Shown piece by piece: positions 9,014-17,367 of a DNA stretch of 64,000 bases. The position numbers and the translations under genes are program-made. Source of the stretch: Planobispora longispora (GTDB lineage: Bacteria; Actinomycetota; Actinomycetes; Streptosporangiales; Streptosporangiaceae); the NCBI RefSeq assembly GCF_016863135.1, contig NZ_BOOH01000021.1:124001-188000 (forward strand), given 5' to 3'. The notes below the pieces were generated by a model. That model searched no databases, had not been told where the DNA came from, and was given only the letters and a program-made list of their open reading frames with translations. Position 1 is the stretch's first letter; every line of letters starts with the position of its first letter.

Positions 9014-10159
9014 TCACAGGCCGAGGTCGCGGCCGATGATCTCACGCATGATCTCGTTGGACCCGGCCCAGATGCGGGTCACGCGGGCGTCCATCCAGGC
9101 GCGGGCCACGCGGTACTCCTTCATGTAGCCGTACCCGCCGTACAGCTGCACGCAGGCGTCCAGCACCTCGCCCTGCACCTCGGAGGTCCACATCTTGGCC
9201 TTGGCCGCGTTCACCGCGCTCAGCTCGCCCTCGGTGTGGGCCAGGATGCACTGGTCCAGGAAGGCCTGAGAGACCTCGATCTTGGTGACCAGATCGGCCA
9301 GGACGAACTTGTTGTGCTGGAAGGAGCCGACGGCCTGGCCGAAGGCCTTGCGCTCGCGGACGTAGACCAGGGTCTCGGCGAGCACGGCCGCCGCGTGCGC
9401 CAGGTTCGCCACGGCCGAGCCGAGCCGCTCCTGCGGGAGGCGCTCCATCATCGCGATGAAGCCCCGGTCGATCTCGCCGATCACGTTCTCCTCGGGGACG
9501 CGCACGTTCTCGAAGAACAGCTCGGCCGTGTCGGCCTCCGGCTGGCCCACCTTGTCCAGCTTGCGGCCCCGGGTGAAGCCCTCCATCCCGGTCTCGACCG
9601 CGAACAGCGTGATGCCCTTGGCCTTCTTCTCGGGGCTGGTCCGGGCGGCGACCACCACCAGGTCGGCGCAGTAGCCGTTGGTGATGAACGTCTTGGACCC
9701 GTTGACGATCCAGTCGGAGCCGTCGCGGACCGCGGTGGTGCGCAGCGCGGCCAGGTCGGAGCCGCCGCTCGGCTCGGTCATGCCGATGGCCGTGATCATC
9801 TCACCGGAGCAGAAGCGGGGCAGCCAGCGCTTCTTCTGCTCCTCGGTGGTCAGCTCCACCAGGTACGGCGCCACCACGTCGTAGTGGATGCCGAGGCTGG
9901 AGGAGAGCGCCGCGCTCTGCCCGGACAGCTCCTCGCCCAGCACCGCGTTGAAGCGGTAGTCGCCGGCCGCGCTCCCGCCGTACTCCTCCGGCACCTCCAG
10001 GCCGAGGAAACCCTGCCGTCCGGCCTCCAGCCAGACCTCGCGGTCGATCATCCGGTTCTCGATGAACTCCTCGGCGCGGGGAGTGATCGAGCGGGCGACG
10101 AACTCCCTCACCGACTCGCGGAAGGCGTCGTGGTCGGGACCGTAGATGGTTCGCTTCAT
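9014..10159 (-). CDS. acyl-CoA dehydrogenase
   Basis: 381 residues, full length for a cytoplasmic FAD-dependent acyl-CoA dehydrogenase, which introduces the alpha-beta double bond of beta-oxidation or branched-chain acid breakdown. The signature AIGMTEPSGGSDLAAL near residue 125 and the C-terminal GGYGYMKEYRVARAWMDARV match the family. The loop WAGSNEIM has Ala where the medium-chain enzymes have the catalytic Glu; the Glu in LPQERLGSA sits where long-chain and isovaleryl-CoA dehydrogenases place theirs. The gene is monocistronic. A TATGCT box ends 8 bases before the ATG and overlaps a near-perfect palindrome, which suggests TetR-type repression of a leaderless transcript. Confidence 0.95.
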   Translation of the reverse strand: MKRTIYGPDHDAFRESVREFVARSITPRAEEFIENRMIDREVWLEAGRQGFLGLEVPEEYGGSAAGDYRFNAVLGEELSGQSAALSSSLGIHYDVVAPYLVELTTEEQKKRWLPRFCSGEMITAIGMTEPSGGSDLAALRTTAVRDGSDWIVNGSKTFITNGYCADLVVVAARTSPEKKAKGITLFAVETGMEGFTRGRKLDKVGQPEADTAELFFENVRVPEENVIGEIDRGFIAMMERLPQERLGSAVANLAHAAAVLAETLVYVRERKAFGQAVGSFQHNKFVLADLVTKIEVSQAFLDQCILAHTEGELSAVNAAKAKMWTSEVQGEVLDACVQLYGGYGYMKEYRVARAWMDARVTRIWAGSNEIMREIIGRDLGL

Positions 10160-10167
10160 GGCACCGC

Positions 10168-10188
10168 AGCATACCGTCCGGTCGGTAT
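10168..10188 (-). promoter_or_regulatory. TetR-type palindrome over the promoter of the acyl-CoA dehydrogenase gene
   Basis: ATACCGTCCGGTCGGTAT (10171-10188) is palindromic at 16 of 18 positions. The -10-like box TATGCT (10168-10173, minus strand) overlaps its edge, and the ATG follows after 8 bases. The core resembles the TACCGACCG-type operators of TetR-family regulators of fatty-acid degradation (such as PfmR of Thermus). No TetR gene is in the window. Confidence 0.55.
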
Positions 10189-10286
10189 CGACCGCGGCCG
10201 CCCCATTCCGCTTTGCGTCTGGTTGAATGAATCTTGAAACGACGCACCGGTCGCGCCGGGGGCCGCGACCCTCCTCGGGGGTGTGA

Positions 10287-12950
10287 ATGCCCAGGTCACA
10301 CGTGCCTAACCACCCTGATGACACGCCAGACGCGCCGCGACCCCGCCGACGTCCGCTCTCGCTGGCGGCGCCCGCCGTCGCCGGCGTCGCCGCCGCCGTG
10401 GCGAGCATCCTGGCCACCTCCCTCGACGTCGTGGAGGACCTGCCCACCTCGGCCAAGGTCGCCATCACTGTGTTCGCCGCCCTCCTGGTCGGCGTCCTCA
10501 CCTGGGCCACGGCCGACCGGCGGCACGCGTCGCACCAGCTGCCGCCCGGCCTCACCTGGCGGCCGCCCGACCAGTGGCCGCCCGTCGTCGAGCACTTCAC
10601 CGGCCGCGGCGAGGCGCTGGCCGAGCTGCGCGAGGTCTTCCGCGAGCGCTACCGGCCCCGCGCCCAGGCCGGCGACGCCCCGCCGCTGGTCGTCTCGGTG
10701 TACGGCAGGGGCGGGGTCGGCAAGTCCGCGCTGATGACCAGGTTCGGCGAGGAGATCGCCGCCCGGTTCCCGGACGGGCGTCTCTACGCCGACCTGCGCG
10801 GCACGGTGGACGCCCCGGTCCGGCCCGAGGAGGTGCTGATCGGCTTCCTGCGGGCCCTGGGAGTGCCGCTCACGACCGACCCCGGAGGCCCGAGCGAGCT
10901 GCGCAAGCTCTGGCTGACCTGGACCAAGGGCAGGCGCATCCTGATCGGCCTGGACAACGCGCACGACGGCGACCAGGTCAAGGACCTGATCCCGGCCGAG
11001 GCGGGATGCGTGGTGATGGTCACCTCGCGGCATCCGCTGTACCTGCTCAACGCCTACGACACGCAGCTGCCGGTCTTCGACGAGGAGCAGGGCACGAACC
11101 TGCTGTCCCGGCTGGCCCGGGACGACCGGGTCGAGGCGGACCCGCGGTCCGCGAGGGAGATCGTGCGCATGTGCGACCACCTGCCGCTGGCCATCAGCAT
11201 CTGCGGGGGCCGCCTGGCCACCCGGCGCAACTGGTCGCTGCGCGAGCTGGCCGATCGGCTCAGGGACGAGCGCCACCGGCTGGACCAGCTCGAAGTGGCC
11301 CGCAGGCTCGACCTGAGCGTGCGGGCCTCCCTCCAGCTCAGCTACGACGACTGCACCGGCATCCAGCGCCGCCTGCTGCGCACGCTCAGCCTGCTCACCG
11401 CCCCGGACGTGCCGGGCTGGGTGGCGGGCGAGCTGCTGGGCACCTCCGAGCTGGACGGCGTCGACCAGCTGGAGTCGCTCATCGACGCCCAGCTCGCCGA
11501 GTCCTCCGGCGTCGACTTCTCCGGCGCCCGGCGCTACCGCCTGCACGACCTGGTCCGGATCTTCGCCCGCGAGCCGGCGGACGGGGAGGACGCCGACGGC
11601 CGCGGCCGGGCCGCCGTGGAACGGGCGCTGTCCGGCTACCGCCGCCGCGCCGAGGAGAAGGCCGTGGCCCGCTGGCCCCAGGACTGGGGGCGCAGCGGGC
11701 GCAGGGCCGGAGACGAGGCCGGGGAGGAGGCCGGCCGCGACGTCCTGGAGGAGATCGGCGAGGACGACGACCTCGGCGTGGAGGGCGGCGCCGGCGGCAT
11801 CCCGGTGGCGCGGGCGCAGACGGCGGCGGCCGACTGGCTCAACGCCGAGCGGCTGACCCTGATCGCGATGATCGACCAGGCGCGGGACCTGGAGCTGTGG
11901 GAGCTGGCGTGGGGCCTGGGCCGGGCCTTCTGCTCGCTGTGCCACTCGATGCGCGCCTACTGGTCCGACTGGCGGGCGGTCGCCGAGATCGTGTGCGAGG
12001 CCGCCGAACGGATGGGAGACCCGCGGGCGCTGGGCATCGCGCTGCTGGACCGGGCCGCCGTGACCGGCGGGCAGGGCGGCCGCAGGACCGCCGGGGAGGA
12101 CGTCGAGCGGGCGCTGGTCGCCTTCACGGAGCTGGACGAGTCCTGGTGGGCCGCGCGGGCCATGCGGTCGGTCGGCATGACGCTGTTCAACGACGGGAAC
12201 ATCGACCGGGCGCAGGGCTACCTCATCGGGGCGATCAACGCCTTCAAGCAGGAGAAGGACCCCTGGTGGGCGGCGAGGACCCAGCGCAACCTGGCCGAGC
12301 TCAGGCTCGCCCAGCGCAGGCCGGAGGAGGCCCGCGAGCTGCTGGAGGACGCCCTCCTGGTGTTCAAACGCGACCGCAACCGCTACTCCGAGGCGCAGAC
12401 CCTGCGCGTCTACGGCGAAGTCCTCGGCGCCATCGCGAGGGAGCTGCTCGCCCGCGGGGAGACCCGGGCCGCCCGGGAGCACTTCGCCAAGGCCGAGTTC
12501 ATCCTGAACCGCGCCGCCGACCGGTTCCGGCTCCGCGGCGAGCTCTGGGAGCAGGCCAGGTGCCTGCGGGCCGCCGGAGGGGTCGGCAACCCGGCCAACG
12601 GCCTGGCCGAGCTGGAGCACGTCCGTCGGGCAGGGGAGATCCTGACCGCGCTCGGCGACTCGTGGGGGGTGGCCAGGGTGGAGCTCGCCGAGGGGCGCGC
12701 CCACGCCAGGCTGGGCCGGATCACCGAGGCGGAGGAGACGCTCCGGCGGGCGGTGCGCGCCTTCGAGGAGCTGGGCGACCAGTGGTGGACGGCCCGGAGC
12801 CTGCGCTACCTCGGCGAGGCGCACCTGGAGGCGGGCGACAAGGGCAAGGCGATCGATCCGCTCGTCCAGGCCCAGGACATCTACCGCACCCTGGGCAACC
12901 TCTCGGGAATGAGCCGCACCCTGGATCTGCTGGGCCGGGCCCGGGAGTGA
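10287..12950 (+). CDS. membrane-anchored STAND (NB-ARC) ATPase with TPR arm
   Basis: 887 residues. Two predicted TM helices (about 26-44 and 57-75) precede a cytoplasmic NB-ARC module: P-loop GRGGVGKSALM with Lys147, Walker B ILIGLDNAHD (Asp223), and a GLPL-like CDHLPLAI. A winged-helix linker ends RYRLHDLVRIFARE, then an acidic loop (about 480-515), then TPR-like helices to the C-terminus, with WWAARAMRSVG / WWAARTQRNLA / WWTARSLRYLG repeats. The architecture is AfsR/SARP-like but there is no DNA-binding domain; the TM pair occupies the N-terminal effector position. It is likely a signalling switch at the membrane. It converges on another small membrane protein gene. Confidence 0.85.
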   Translation: MPRSHVPNHPDDTPDAPRPRRRPLSLAAPAVAGVAAAVASILATSLDVVEDLPTSAKVAITVFAALLVGVLTWATADRRHASHQLPPGLTWRPPDQWPPVVEHFTGRGEALAELREVFRERYRPRAQAGDAPPLVVSVYGRGGVGKSALMTRFGEEIAARFPDGRLYADLRGTVDAPVRPEEVLIGFLRALGVPLTTDPGGPSELRKLWLTWTKGRRILIGLDNAHDGDQVKDLIPAEAGCVVMVTSRHPLYLLNAYDTQLPVFDEEQGTNLLSRLARDDRVEADPRSAREIVRMCDHLPLAISICGGRLATRRNWSLRELADRLRDERHRLDQLEVARRLDLSVRASLQLSYDDCTGIQRRLLRTLSLLTAPDVPGWVAGELLGTSELDGVDQLESLIDAQLAESSGVDFSGARRYRLHDLVRIFAREPADGEDADGRGRAAVERALSGYRRRAEEKAVARWPQDWGRSGRRAGDEAGEEAGRDVLEEIGEDDDLGVEGGAGGIPVARAQTAAADWLNAERLTLIAMIDQARDLELWELAWGLGRAFCSLCHSMRAYWSDWRAVAEIVCEAAERMGDPRALGIALLDRAAVTGGQGGRRTAGEDVERALVAFTELDESWWAARAMRSVGMTLFNDGNIDRAQGYLIGAINAFKQEKDPWWAARTQRNLAELRLAQRRPEEARELLEDALLVFKRDRNRYSEAQTLRVYGEVLGAIARELLARGETRAAREHFAKAEFILNRAADRFRLRGELWEQARCLRAAGGVGNPANGLAELEHVRRAGEILTALGDSWGVARVELAEGRAHARLGRITEAEETLRRAVRAFEELGDQWWTARSLRYLGEAHLEAGDKGKAIDPLVQAQDIYRTLGNLSGMSRTLDLLGRARE

Positions 12951-13029
12951 GTCGCACCCCGGACCTTCCGGGTCTGGAAGCGAGCCGCGCCCCGGACCCG
13001 CCGGACCGGATCGGGATCGAGCCGCGCCG
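12910..13029. repeat. tail-derived direct repeats after the STAND gene
   Basis: The coding segment GAGCCGCACCCTGGATCT (12910-12927) recurs as GAGTCGCACCCCGGACCT (12948-12965), GAGCCGCGCCCCGGACCC (12981-12998) and a partial GAGCCGCGCCGT from 13018. The copies spread from the last codons into the intergenic space. Confidence 0.7.
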
Positions 13030-13050
13030 TCGCCGGGCCCGGCGACGCCC

Positions 13051-13932
13051 TCAGCGTCCGGGCCCCTCGGCGCGCAGCAGATGCCCGGCGGCCCGTCGGG
13101 CCCCCTCCATGCTCTCCGCGAAGAGGTCGCGGATCCGCTGCGCCTGGGCGGTCAGCTCCCGCAGGTGCGGTACGGCCAGCTCGTCGCCCACCGTGTCGGC
13201 GATCAGCTCCTCGTACTGCGGGGCCCGCTCGCTGAGCTGCTCCAGCTGCCGGTAGGAGTGGTAGACCTCGTCGGCCCTGCGGACCTGGGCGGCGTACTCC
13301 TCCAGCGCCTGGACCCGCCGGGTCAGGGACCGCGCGGCGGCCTCCAGCGCCTTGGAGTAGGGAGAGAACGCCTCGGCGACCTCGGGCGGGGGCGTGCCCG
13401 GGACGATCCTGCGGTGCTCGGCCCGCATGGACGAGAGCCGGACCAGTCTGGTCGCGATCTGCCAGATCTGGTCGGGCAGCGTCACCGCGTTGTCGATGGT
13501 GTCGAGCAGACCGGCGCGGTTGACGCGGGAGTCCAGGACGGTCTCGGTGGCGTCCTGCGCGCGGCGGAGCAGCGTGCCGCAGTCGGCGTCGAGGTCCTCG
13601 GGCAGGACGAACCGGCTGGCGTGATCGACGGCCGTCCGCAGCCGGCGTCGCTCCCGCCGGGCCGTGGGGTCGGCGGTCAGCCGGCGCAGGCCGGTGAGGA
13701 CGAGGATGAGAACCAGGGTCATGAGCATGCCGCTGAGGCTGGTCAGCGCCCAGATCAGGATCAGGAACGCCGCGGTCGGGAACAGCTTGGCCGGGTCCGG
13801 TCCCCGGGCGGAGGGGATGTCGCCCATCCGGACCGCCCGGAGCGTCTCGGGGGCGGAGCGCAGAACGGAAGAGATCGACTCGGGCAGCGCCGGATCGACG
13901 ACCAGGCGAGGGGAGCGGCTCTGCGGGCTCAC
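13051..13932 (-). CDS. membrane protein with coiled-coil C-terminus, unknown function
   Basis: 293 residues. A soluble N-terminus of about 45 residues is followed by two close hydrophobic segments (FPTAAFLILIWALTS and GMLMTLVLILVLTGL, about 52-82), which probably make a helical hairpin. The rest is a charged, helical domain with heptad-like stretches (ALEEYAAQVRRADEVYHSYR and later). No enzymatic motif was recognised. The gene ends about 100 bases from the convergent STAND ATPase gene, and both proteins pair a two-helix membrane anchor with a long helical cytoplasmic region, so they might be partners; this is inference from position and topology only. The start ATG at 13932 gives MSPQSRSPRL. 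Confidence 0.7.
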   Translation of the reverse strand: MSPQSRSPRLVVDPALPESISSVLRSAPETLRAVRMGDIPSARGPDPAKLFPTAAFLILIWALTSLSGMLMTLVLILVLTGLRRLTADPTARRERRRLRTAVDHASRFVLPEDLDADCGTLLRRAQDATETVLDSRVNRAGLLDTIDNAVTLPDQIWQIATRLVRLSSMRAEHRRIVPGTPPPEVAEAFSPYSKALEAAARSLTRRVQALEEYAAQVRRADEVYHSYRQLEQLSERAPQYEELIADTVGDELAVPHLRELTAQAQRIRDLFAESMEGARRAAGHLLRAEGPGR

Positions 13933-14086
13933 GCGACCTCCTCACGGTATGGCATGGGCGACTTCGCCGACTGCTTCCCACTTTTCATCACTCTGAGCGT
14001 TATCGAGGGGTTTAGGTCACAAGACGATGAAATCGTCATTTGCGGTAATGCGCGCCCGCTGTTAACTGTGCGGCCATATATCGATG

Positions 14087-14092
14087 TATAGA
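14087..14092 (+). promoter_or_regulatory. -10 box of a leaderless phosphatase transcript
   Basis: TATAGA lies 7 bases before the GTG at 14100, in an AT-rich island (about 14000-14100) that contrasts with its surroundings. A good -35 box is not evident; TTAACT at 14062 is at a spacing of 19. Confidence 0.5.
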
Positions 14093-14099
14093 CTCAATC

Positions 14100-14927
14100 G
14101 TGATGAACGACTTCACGCGATGGATTGATCTTGAAGGCGCCGTCAACGTGCGCGATCTCGGAGGGCTCGCCACCGTGGACGGCGGGACCACGCGTTTCGG
14201 CCGGGTGTACCGGTCGGACAACCTGCAGGGCCTGACCGGGCGGGACGTCGAACGGCTCGTGGACGAGCTCAAGCTCCGGCACGTCGTCGACCTGCGCTCC
14301 GGCCCCGAGGTGTCCCTGGAGGGCCCCGGCCCGCTCACCCGCGTCCCCGAGGTGACCATCCACCACCACACCTTCTTCGCCGAGGGCGGCCGGTACACCG
14401 ACGTCGACGCCGACACCGGCGGTGCGGACGGCACGATCGGCGGGATCGACGCCGACAAGGTGCTGCCCTGGCAGCGGCGGGCCGAGGCGGACGCGGCCGA
14501 ACTGCGGGTCACCGGCTTCTACTACGGCTACCTGCGCGACCGCCCCGACTCGGTGGTGGCCGCCCTGCGCGCGATGTCCGCCGACGACGGCGCGGCCGTC
14601 GTGCACTGCGCGGCGGGCAAGGATCGCACCGGCGTCGTCTGCGCCCTCGCCCTGGAGATCGCCGGGGCCACCCGGGAGGCCATCGTCGACGACTACGTCG
14701 CCACCGGCGAGCGCATCGAGGGCATCCTGGCCCGGCTGCGCGCCAGCTCCACCTACCGCGAGGATCTCGACACCCGCACCGCCGACGAGCACCGCCCGCG
14801 GCGCGAGTACATCGAGCAGTTCCTGCGGGTGCTGGACGAGCGCTTCGGCGGCCCCCTGGAGTGGCTCGCGGCCCAGGGCTGGACCGCCGCCGACTCCCGG
14901 GCGCTGAAGTCCCGCCTGCGGGACTGA
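14100..14927 (+). CDS. tyrosine-specific protein phosphatase (DSP/PtpB-like)
   Basis: 275 residues. The P-loop Cys-x5-Arg is seen in VVHCAAGKDRTGV, with the catalytic Cys near residue 170, and an N-terminal NVRDLGG motif (residues 16-22) is typical of the bacterial lipid/tyrosine phosphatases related to mycobacterial PtpB and Streptomyces homologues. The Lys-Asp following the two Ala residues (HCxxGKDRTG) is the classic PtpB-type loop, often linked to activity on phosphoinositides as well as phosphotyrosine. No signal peptide. The GTG at 14100 is preferred because of the -10 box 7 bases before it; the next codon is ATG. The last codons form the first copy of a tandem repeat. Confidence 0.9.
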   Translation: MMNDFTRWIDLEGAVNVRDLGGLATVDGGTTRFGRVYRSDNLQGLTGRDVERLVDELKLRHVVDLRSGPEVSLEGPGPLTRVPEVTIHHHTFFAEGGRYTDVDADTGGADGTIGGIDADKVLPWQRRAEADAAELRVTGFYYGYLRDRPDSVVAALRAMSADDGAAVVHCAAGKDRTGVVCALALEIAGATREAIVDDYVATGERIEGILARLRASSTYREDLDTRTADEHRPRREYIEQFLRVLDERFGGPLEWLAAQGWTAADSRALKSRLRD

Positions 14928-14984
14928 CGTCTGCGGGACTGACGTCTGCGGGACTGACGCCTGCGGGCCTCGTGTCTGCGGGAC
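14916..14984. repeat. 15-bp tandem repeat that copies the end of the phosphatase gene
   Basis: The unit CTGCGGGACTGACGT occurs at 14916-14930, 14931-14945 and 14946-14960 (last base changed), with a degenerate copy at 14961 and a partial one to 14984. The first copy encodes the terminal Leu-Arg-Asp-stop, so each later unit repeats the same codons and stop in frame. Confidence 0.92.
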
Positions 14985-15053
14985 GGCCGGCGCGGCGGGA
15001 CTCCGGCGTGAGCCGGGAACCCGCCCGCAAGGACTGCAGCGAGCCCCGAAGGA

Positions 15054-16136
15054 CTACAGCGAGACGGTCGCGCCCTCGGCGGCGGAGCGGCGGGCGGCCT
15101 CCAGGACGGTGAGAGCCTCGACGACCTCCTCGGGGGTGACCGGAGGCGCCCCGCCCTCGCGGAGGGCGGCGACCACGGCCCGGTAGAACTCCAGGTAGGC
15201 GCCCGGCTCGGTGCGGACGCGGCGGCCGTCCTCGTCGGAGCCCAGCACGCCCCAGCGATCCTGCGGGTCGTCGCCGAAACCGGGGGAGTCGGGGGTGAGG
15301 CCGGCGCGCAGGCGGTCTTCCTGGACGTCCAGACCGTACTTCACGTAGGCGGCACGCGAGCCCAGGACCCGGAAGCGCGGCCCGAGCCGGGGGGCTACCG
15401 CGCTCATCCACAGGTGGGAGCGGGCGCCGCCCGCGTGGGTGAGGGCGATGAAGGTGTCGTCGTCGGAGACGACCCCGGCCCGGCGGACGTCCGACTCGGC
15501 GTAGACCGAGGTGACGGGGCCCAGCAGGCGCAGCGCCTGGTCGACCAGGTGGCTGCCGAGGTCGTACAGCAGGCCGCCGACCTCGGCCGCGCCGCCCGTC
15601 TCGCGCCAGCCGCCCTTGGGGACGGGCCGCCACCGCTCGAACCGGGACTCCAGCCGGTTCACGGAGCCGAGCTCGCCGGAGGCGACCAGCCGTTCGATCG
15701 TCAGGAAGTCGCCGTCCCAGCGGCGGTTCTGGAACACGGTCAGCATCAGGCCGCGATCCCGCGCCAGCTTGGCCAGGCCGCGGGCCTCCTGCGCGGTCGC
15801 CGCCAGCGGCTTGTCCACCACCACCGGCAGGCCCGCCTCCAGGGCGGCCTCGGCCAGCGGGACGTGAGTGCGGTTGGGAGAGGCGATCACGACCAGGTCG
15901 ACGGCGTCTCCGGCGTCCCCGGCGTTCCACAGCCCGGCGGCGTCGGCGACCGGCCGCGCGCCGTACCGGGACGACACCTCGGCGGCGCGCCCGGGATCGC
16001 CGGTCACCACGGCGGACAGCTTCAGGCCGGGCGTGGCGGCGATCAGCGGGGCGTGGAAGAACGCCCCGGCCACGCCGTACCCGATCAGGCCGACGCGGAG
16101 CTCGGGACGGTCGTTCAAATCAGTCATTTCGGTCAT
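15054..16136 (-). CDS. Gfo/Idh/MocA family NAD(P)-dependent oxidoreductase
   Basis: 360 residues. The Rossmann fingerprint is VGLIGYGVAGAFFHAPLI near residue 15, followed by VVIASPNRTH and the family motif VVVDKPLA (about 130) with its catalytic Lys. The C-terminal alpha/beta domain contains GGLLYDLGSHLVDQALRLLG, where Asp and His of DLGSHL are the expected active-site residues. Such enzymes oxidise or reduce sugars or inositols; the LYDLGSHLVDQ type is common in actinomycete sugar metabolism. Its ATG lies one base beyond the stop of the PAC2 gene, so the two are translationally coupled. The substrate is not deducible from context. Confidence 0.93.
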   Translation of the reverse strand: MTEMTDLNDRPELRVGLIGYGVAGAFFHAPLIAATPGLKLSAVVTGDPGRAAEVSSRYGARPVADAAGLWNAGDAGDAVDLVVIASPNRTHVPLAEAALEAGLPVVVDKPLAATAQEARGLAKLARDRGLMLTVFQNRRWDGDFLTIERLVASGELGSVNRLESRFERWRPVPKGGWRETGGAAEVGGLLYDLGSHLVDQALRLLGPVTSVYAESDVRRAGVVSDDDTFIALTHAGGARSHLWMSAVAPRLGPRFRVLGSRAAYVKYGLDVQEDRLRAGLTPDSPGFGDDPQDRWGVLGSDEDGRRVRTEPGAYLEFYRAVVAALREGGAPPVTPEEVVEALTVLEAARRSAAEGATVSL

Positions 16137-16137
16137 T

Positions 16138-17046
16138 TTACTCGTTGCTTCGTTCGTCCCGTTCGGCCAGGAATGCCTCGAACTGGGCGGCGAGCTCGTC
16201 GCCGGTGGGCATCTCGGCGGCCTCGGCGATCAGGTTCTCCCGCTCGGTGCCGCCGGCGAAGGCGTCGTACTGCTGCTCCAGGCCGTGGATCGCGGTCGAC
16301 AGCTCCTCCGACGCCTCGATCTGCGAGGCGATCTCGGCGGTGGTGCGTCCGGCGGCCTCGTGCAGGCTCTCCAGCGGGAACACCAGGCCGGTGCCACCGG
16401 TGATCGACTCCAGGGCGGTCAGCGCCGCCGTCGGGTATTCGGCCTGGGCGAGGTAGTGCGGGACGTGCACGGCGTAGCCGAGGACGTCGTGGCCCCTGGC
16501 ACCGAGCCGGAACTCGATCAGGGCGGCCGCGCTGCCGGGGACCTGGACCCTGCCGAAGGCGCTGGTCTTCCCGGCGATCAGCTCGGGGCGGTTGGCGTGC
16601 GCGGTGACGCCCAGCGGGCGGGTGTGGGGGACGGCCATCGGGATGCCGTGGGCGGTCACCAGCTTGGCGACGCCCAGCCGGGTGACGAGCGTCTCGACGG
16701 CGGCGGCGAACAGCTCCCACTCGCGGTCCGGCTCGGGGCCGGTGAGCAGGAGGAAGGGCGTGCCCGTCGCGTCATGGGCCAGGTGCAGGGCGAGCTCGGG
16801 GGTCTCGACGTCCACCCACCGGTCGGTGTCGAACGTCATGATCGGACGCCGGGACCGGTAGTCGAGCAGGCGGTCCACATCGAAGGTCGCGATGACCCGG
16901 TGATCCAGCTCGGCGAGGAGGTGCCCCATGGCGAGCCGGCCGGCTCCGCCCGCGTCCACGAACCCGTCGAAGTGGTAGAGCAGCACCGGATCGGTCAGCT
17001 CGGGAACGTCCTCACCGAGCCGGTAGAGATCCGTCGGGTCGAACAC
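16138..17046 (-). CDS. PAC2 family protein (proteasome assembly chaperone-like)
   Basis: 302 residues from a GTG at 17046, giving FDPTDLYRL after the start; an upstream TTG/ATG would add a poorly coding leader. The PAC2 core is visible in LLYHFDGFVDAGGAGRLAMGHLL, the RPIMTFD segment and FLLLTGPEPDREWELFAAAV. The ending is an acidic helix (DELAAQFEAFLAERDE). PAC2 proteins are related to eukaryotic and archaeal proteasome-assembly chaperones, and actinobacteria have both PAC2 genes and a 20S proteasome, but a chaperone role for the bacterial proteins is not established. It is the first gene of a coupled pair with the Gfo/Idh/MocA oxidoreductase. Confidence 0.9.
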   Translation of the reverse strand: MFDPTDLYRLGEDVPELTDPVLLYHFDGFVDAGGAGRLAMGHLLAELDHRVIATFDVDRLLDYRSRRPIMTFDTDRWVDVETPELALHLAHDATGTPFLLLTGPEPDREWELFAAAVETLVTRLGVAKLVTAHGIPMAVPHTRPLGVTAHANRPELIAGKTSAFGRVQVPGSAAALIEFRLGARGHDVLGYAVHVPHYLAQAEYPTAALTALESITGGTGLVFPLESLHEAAGRTTAEIASQIEASEELSTAIHGLEQQYDAFAGGTERENLIAEAAEMPTGDELAAQFEAFLAERDERSNE

Positions 17047-17367
17047 GGTGTTCCAGCCTTTCGTCGATCGTCTCTTCAGATGAACCCGCGGGATGCCGGG
17101 GGAATTCCGCCCGCCCGGCGACCTGGAGGGCACCCTATCGGGACAGAACGGGCGTCATGCAGCCAGACCCGGAGCCGGCGGACCCGTGCCGGGACGTCAC
17201 CGGCATGACCACCGCGGATCTCCGACCAGGAGGAACGCCGGAGCGGCCCGGCGGCTGACAGGGCGGGCGGATGTAACCGAAGGGTGCGAAGGGCTGTCCT
17301 GAGCCACAGCCGTTCGTGTATTGAACACGTATAGGAAATTCTGCGCCGTTCAGTCATTCTGGAGTGC

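Noticed and set aside
10296-12824. 842-codon frame opposite the STAND ATPase
   Set aside because: Shadow caused by GC-rich codon bias; no domain, whereas the plus strand shows P-loop and TPR-like repeats.
14916-14984. CRISPR-like array
   Set aside because: The 15-bp units are directly adjacent with no spacers, and no cas genes are present.
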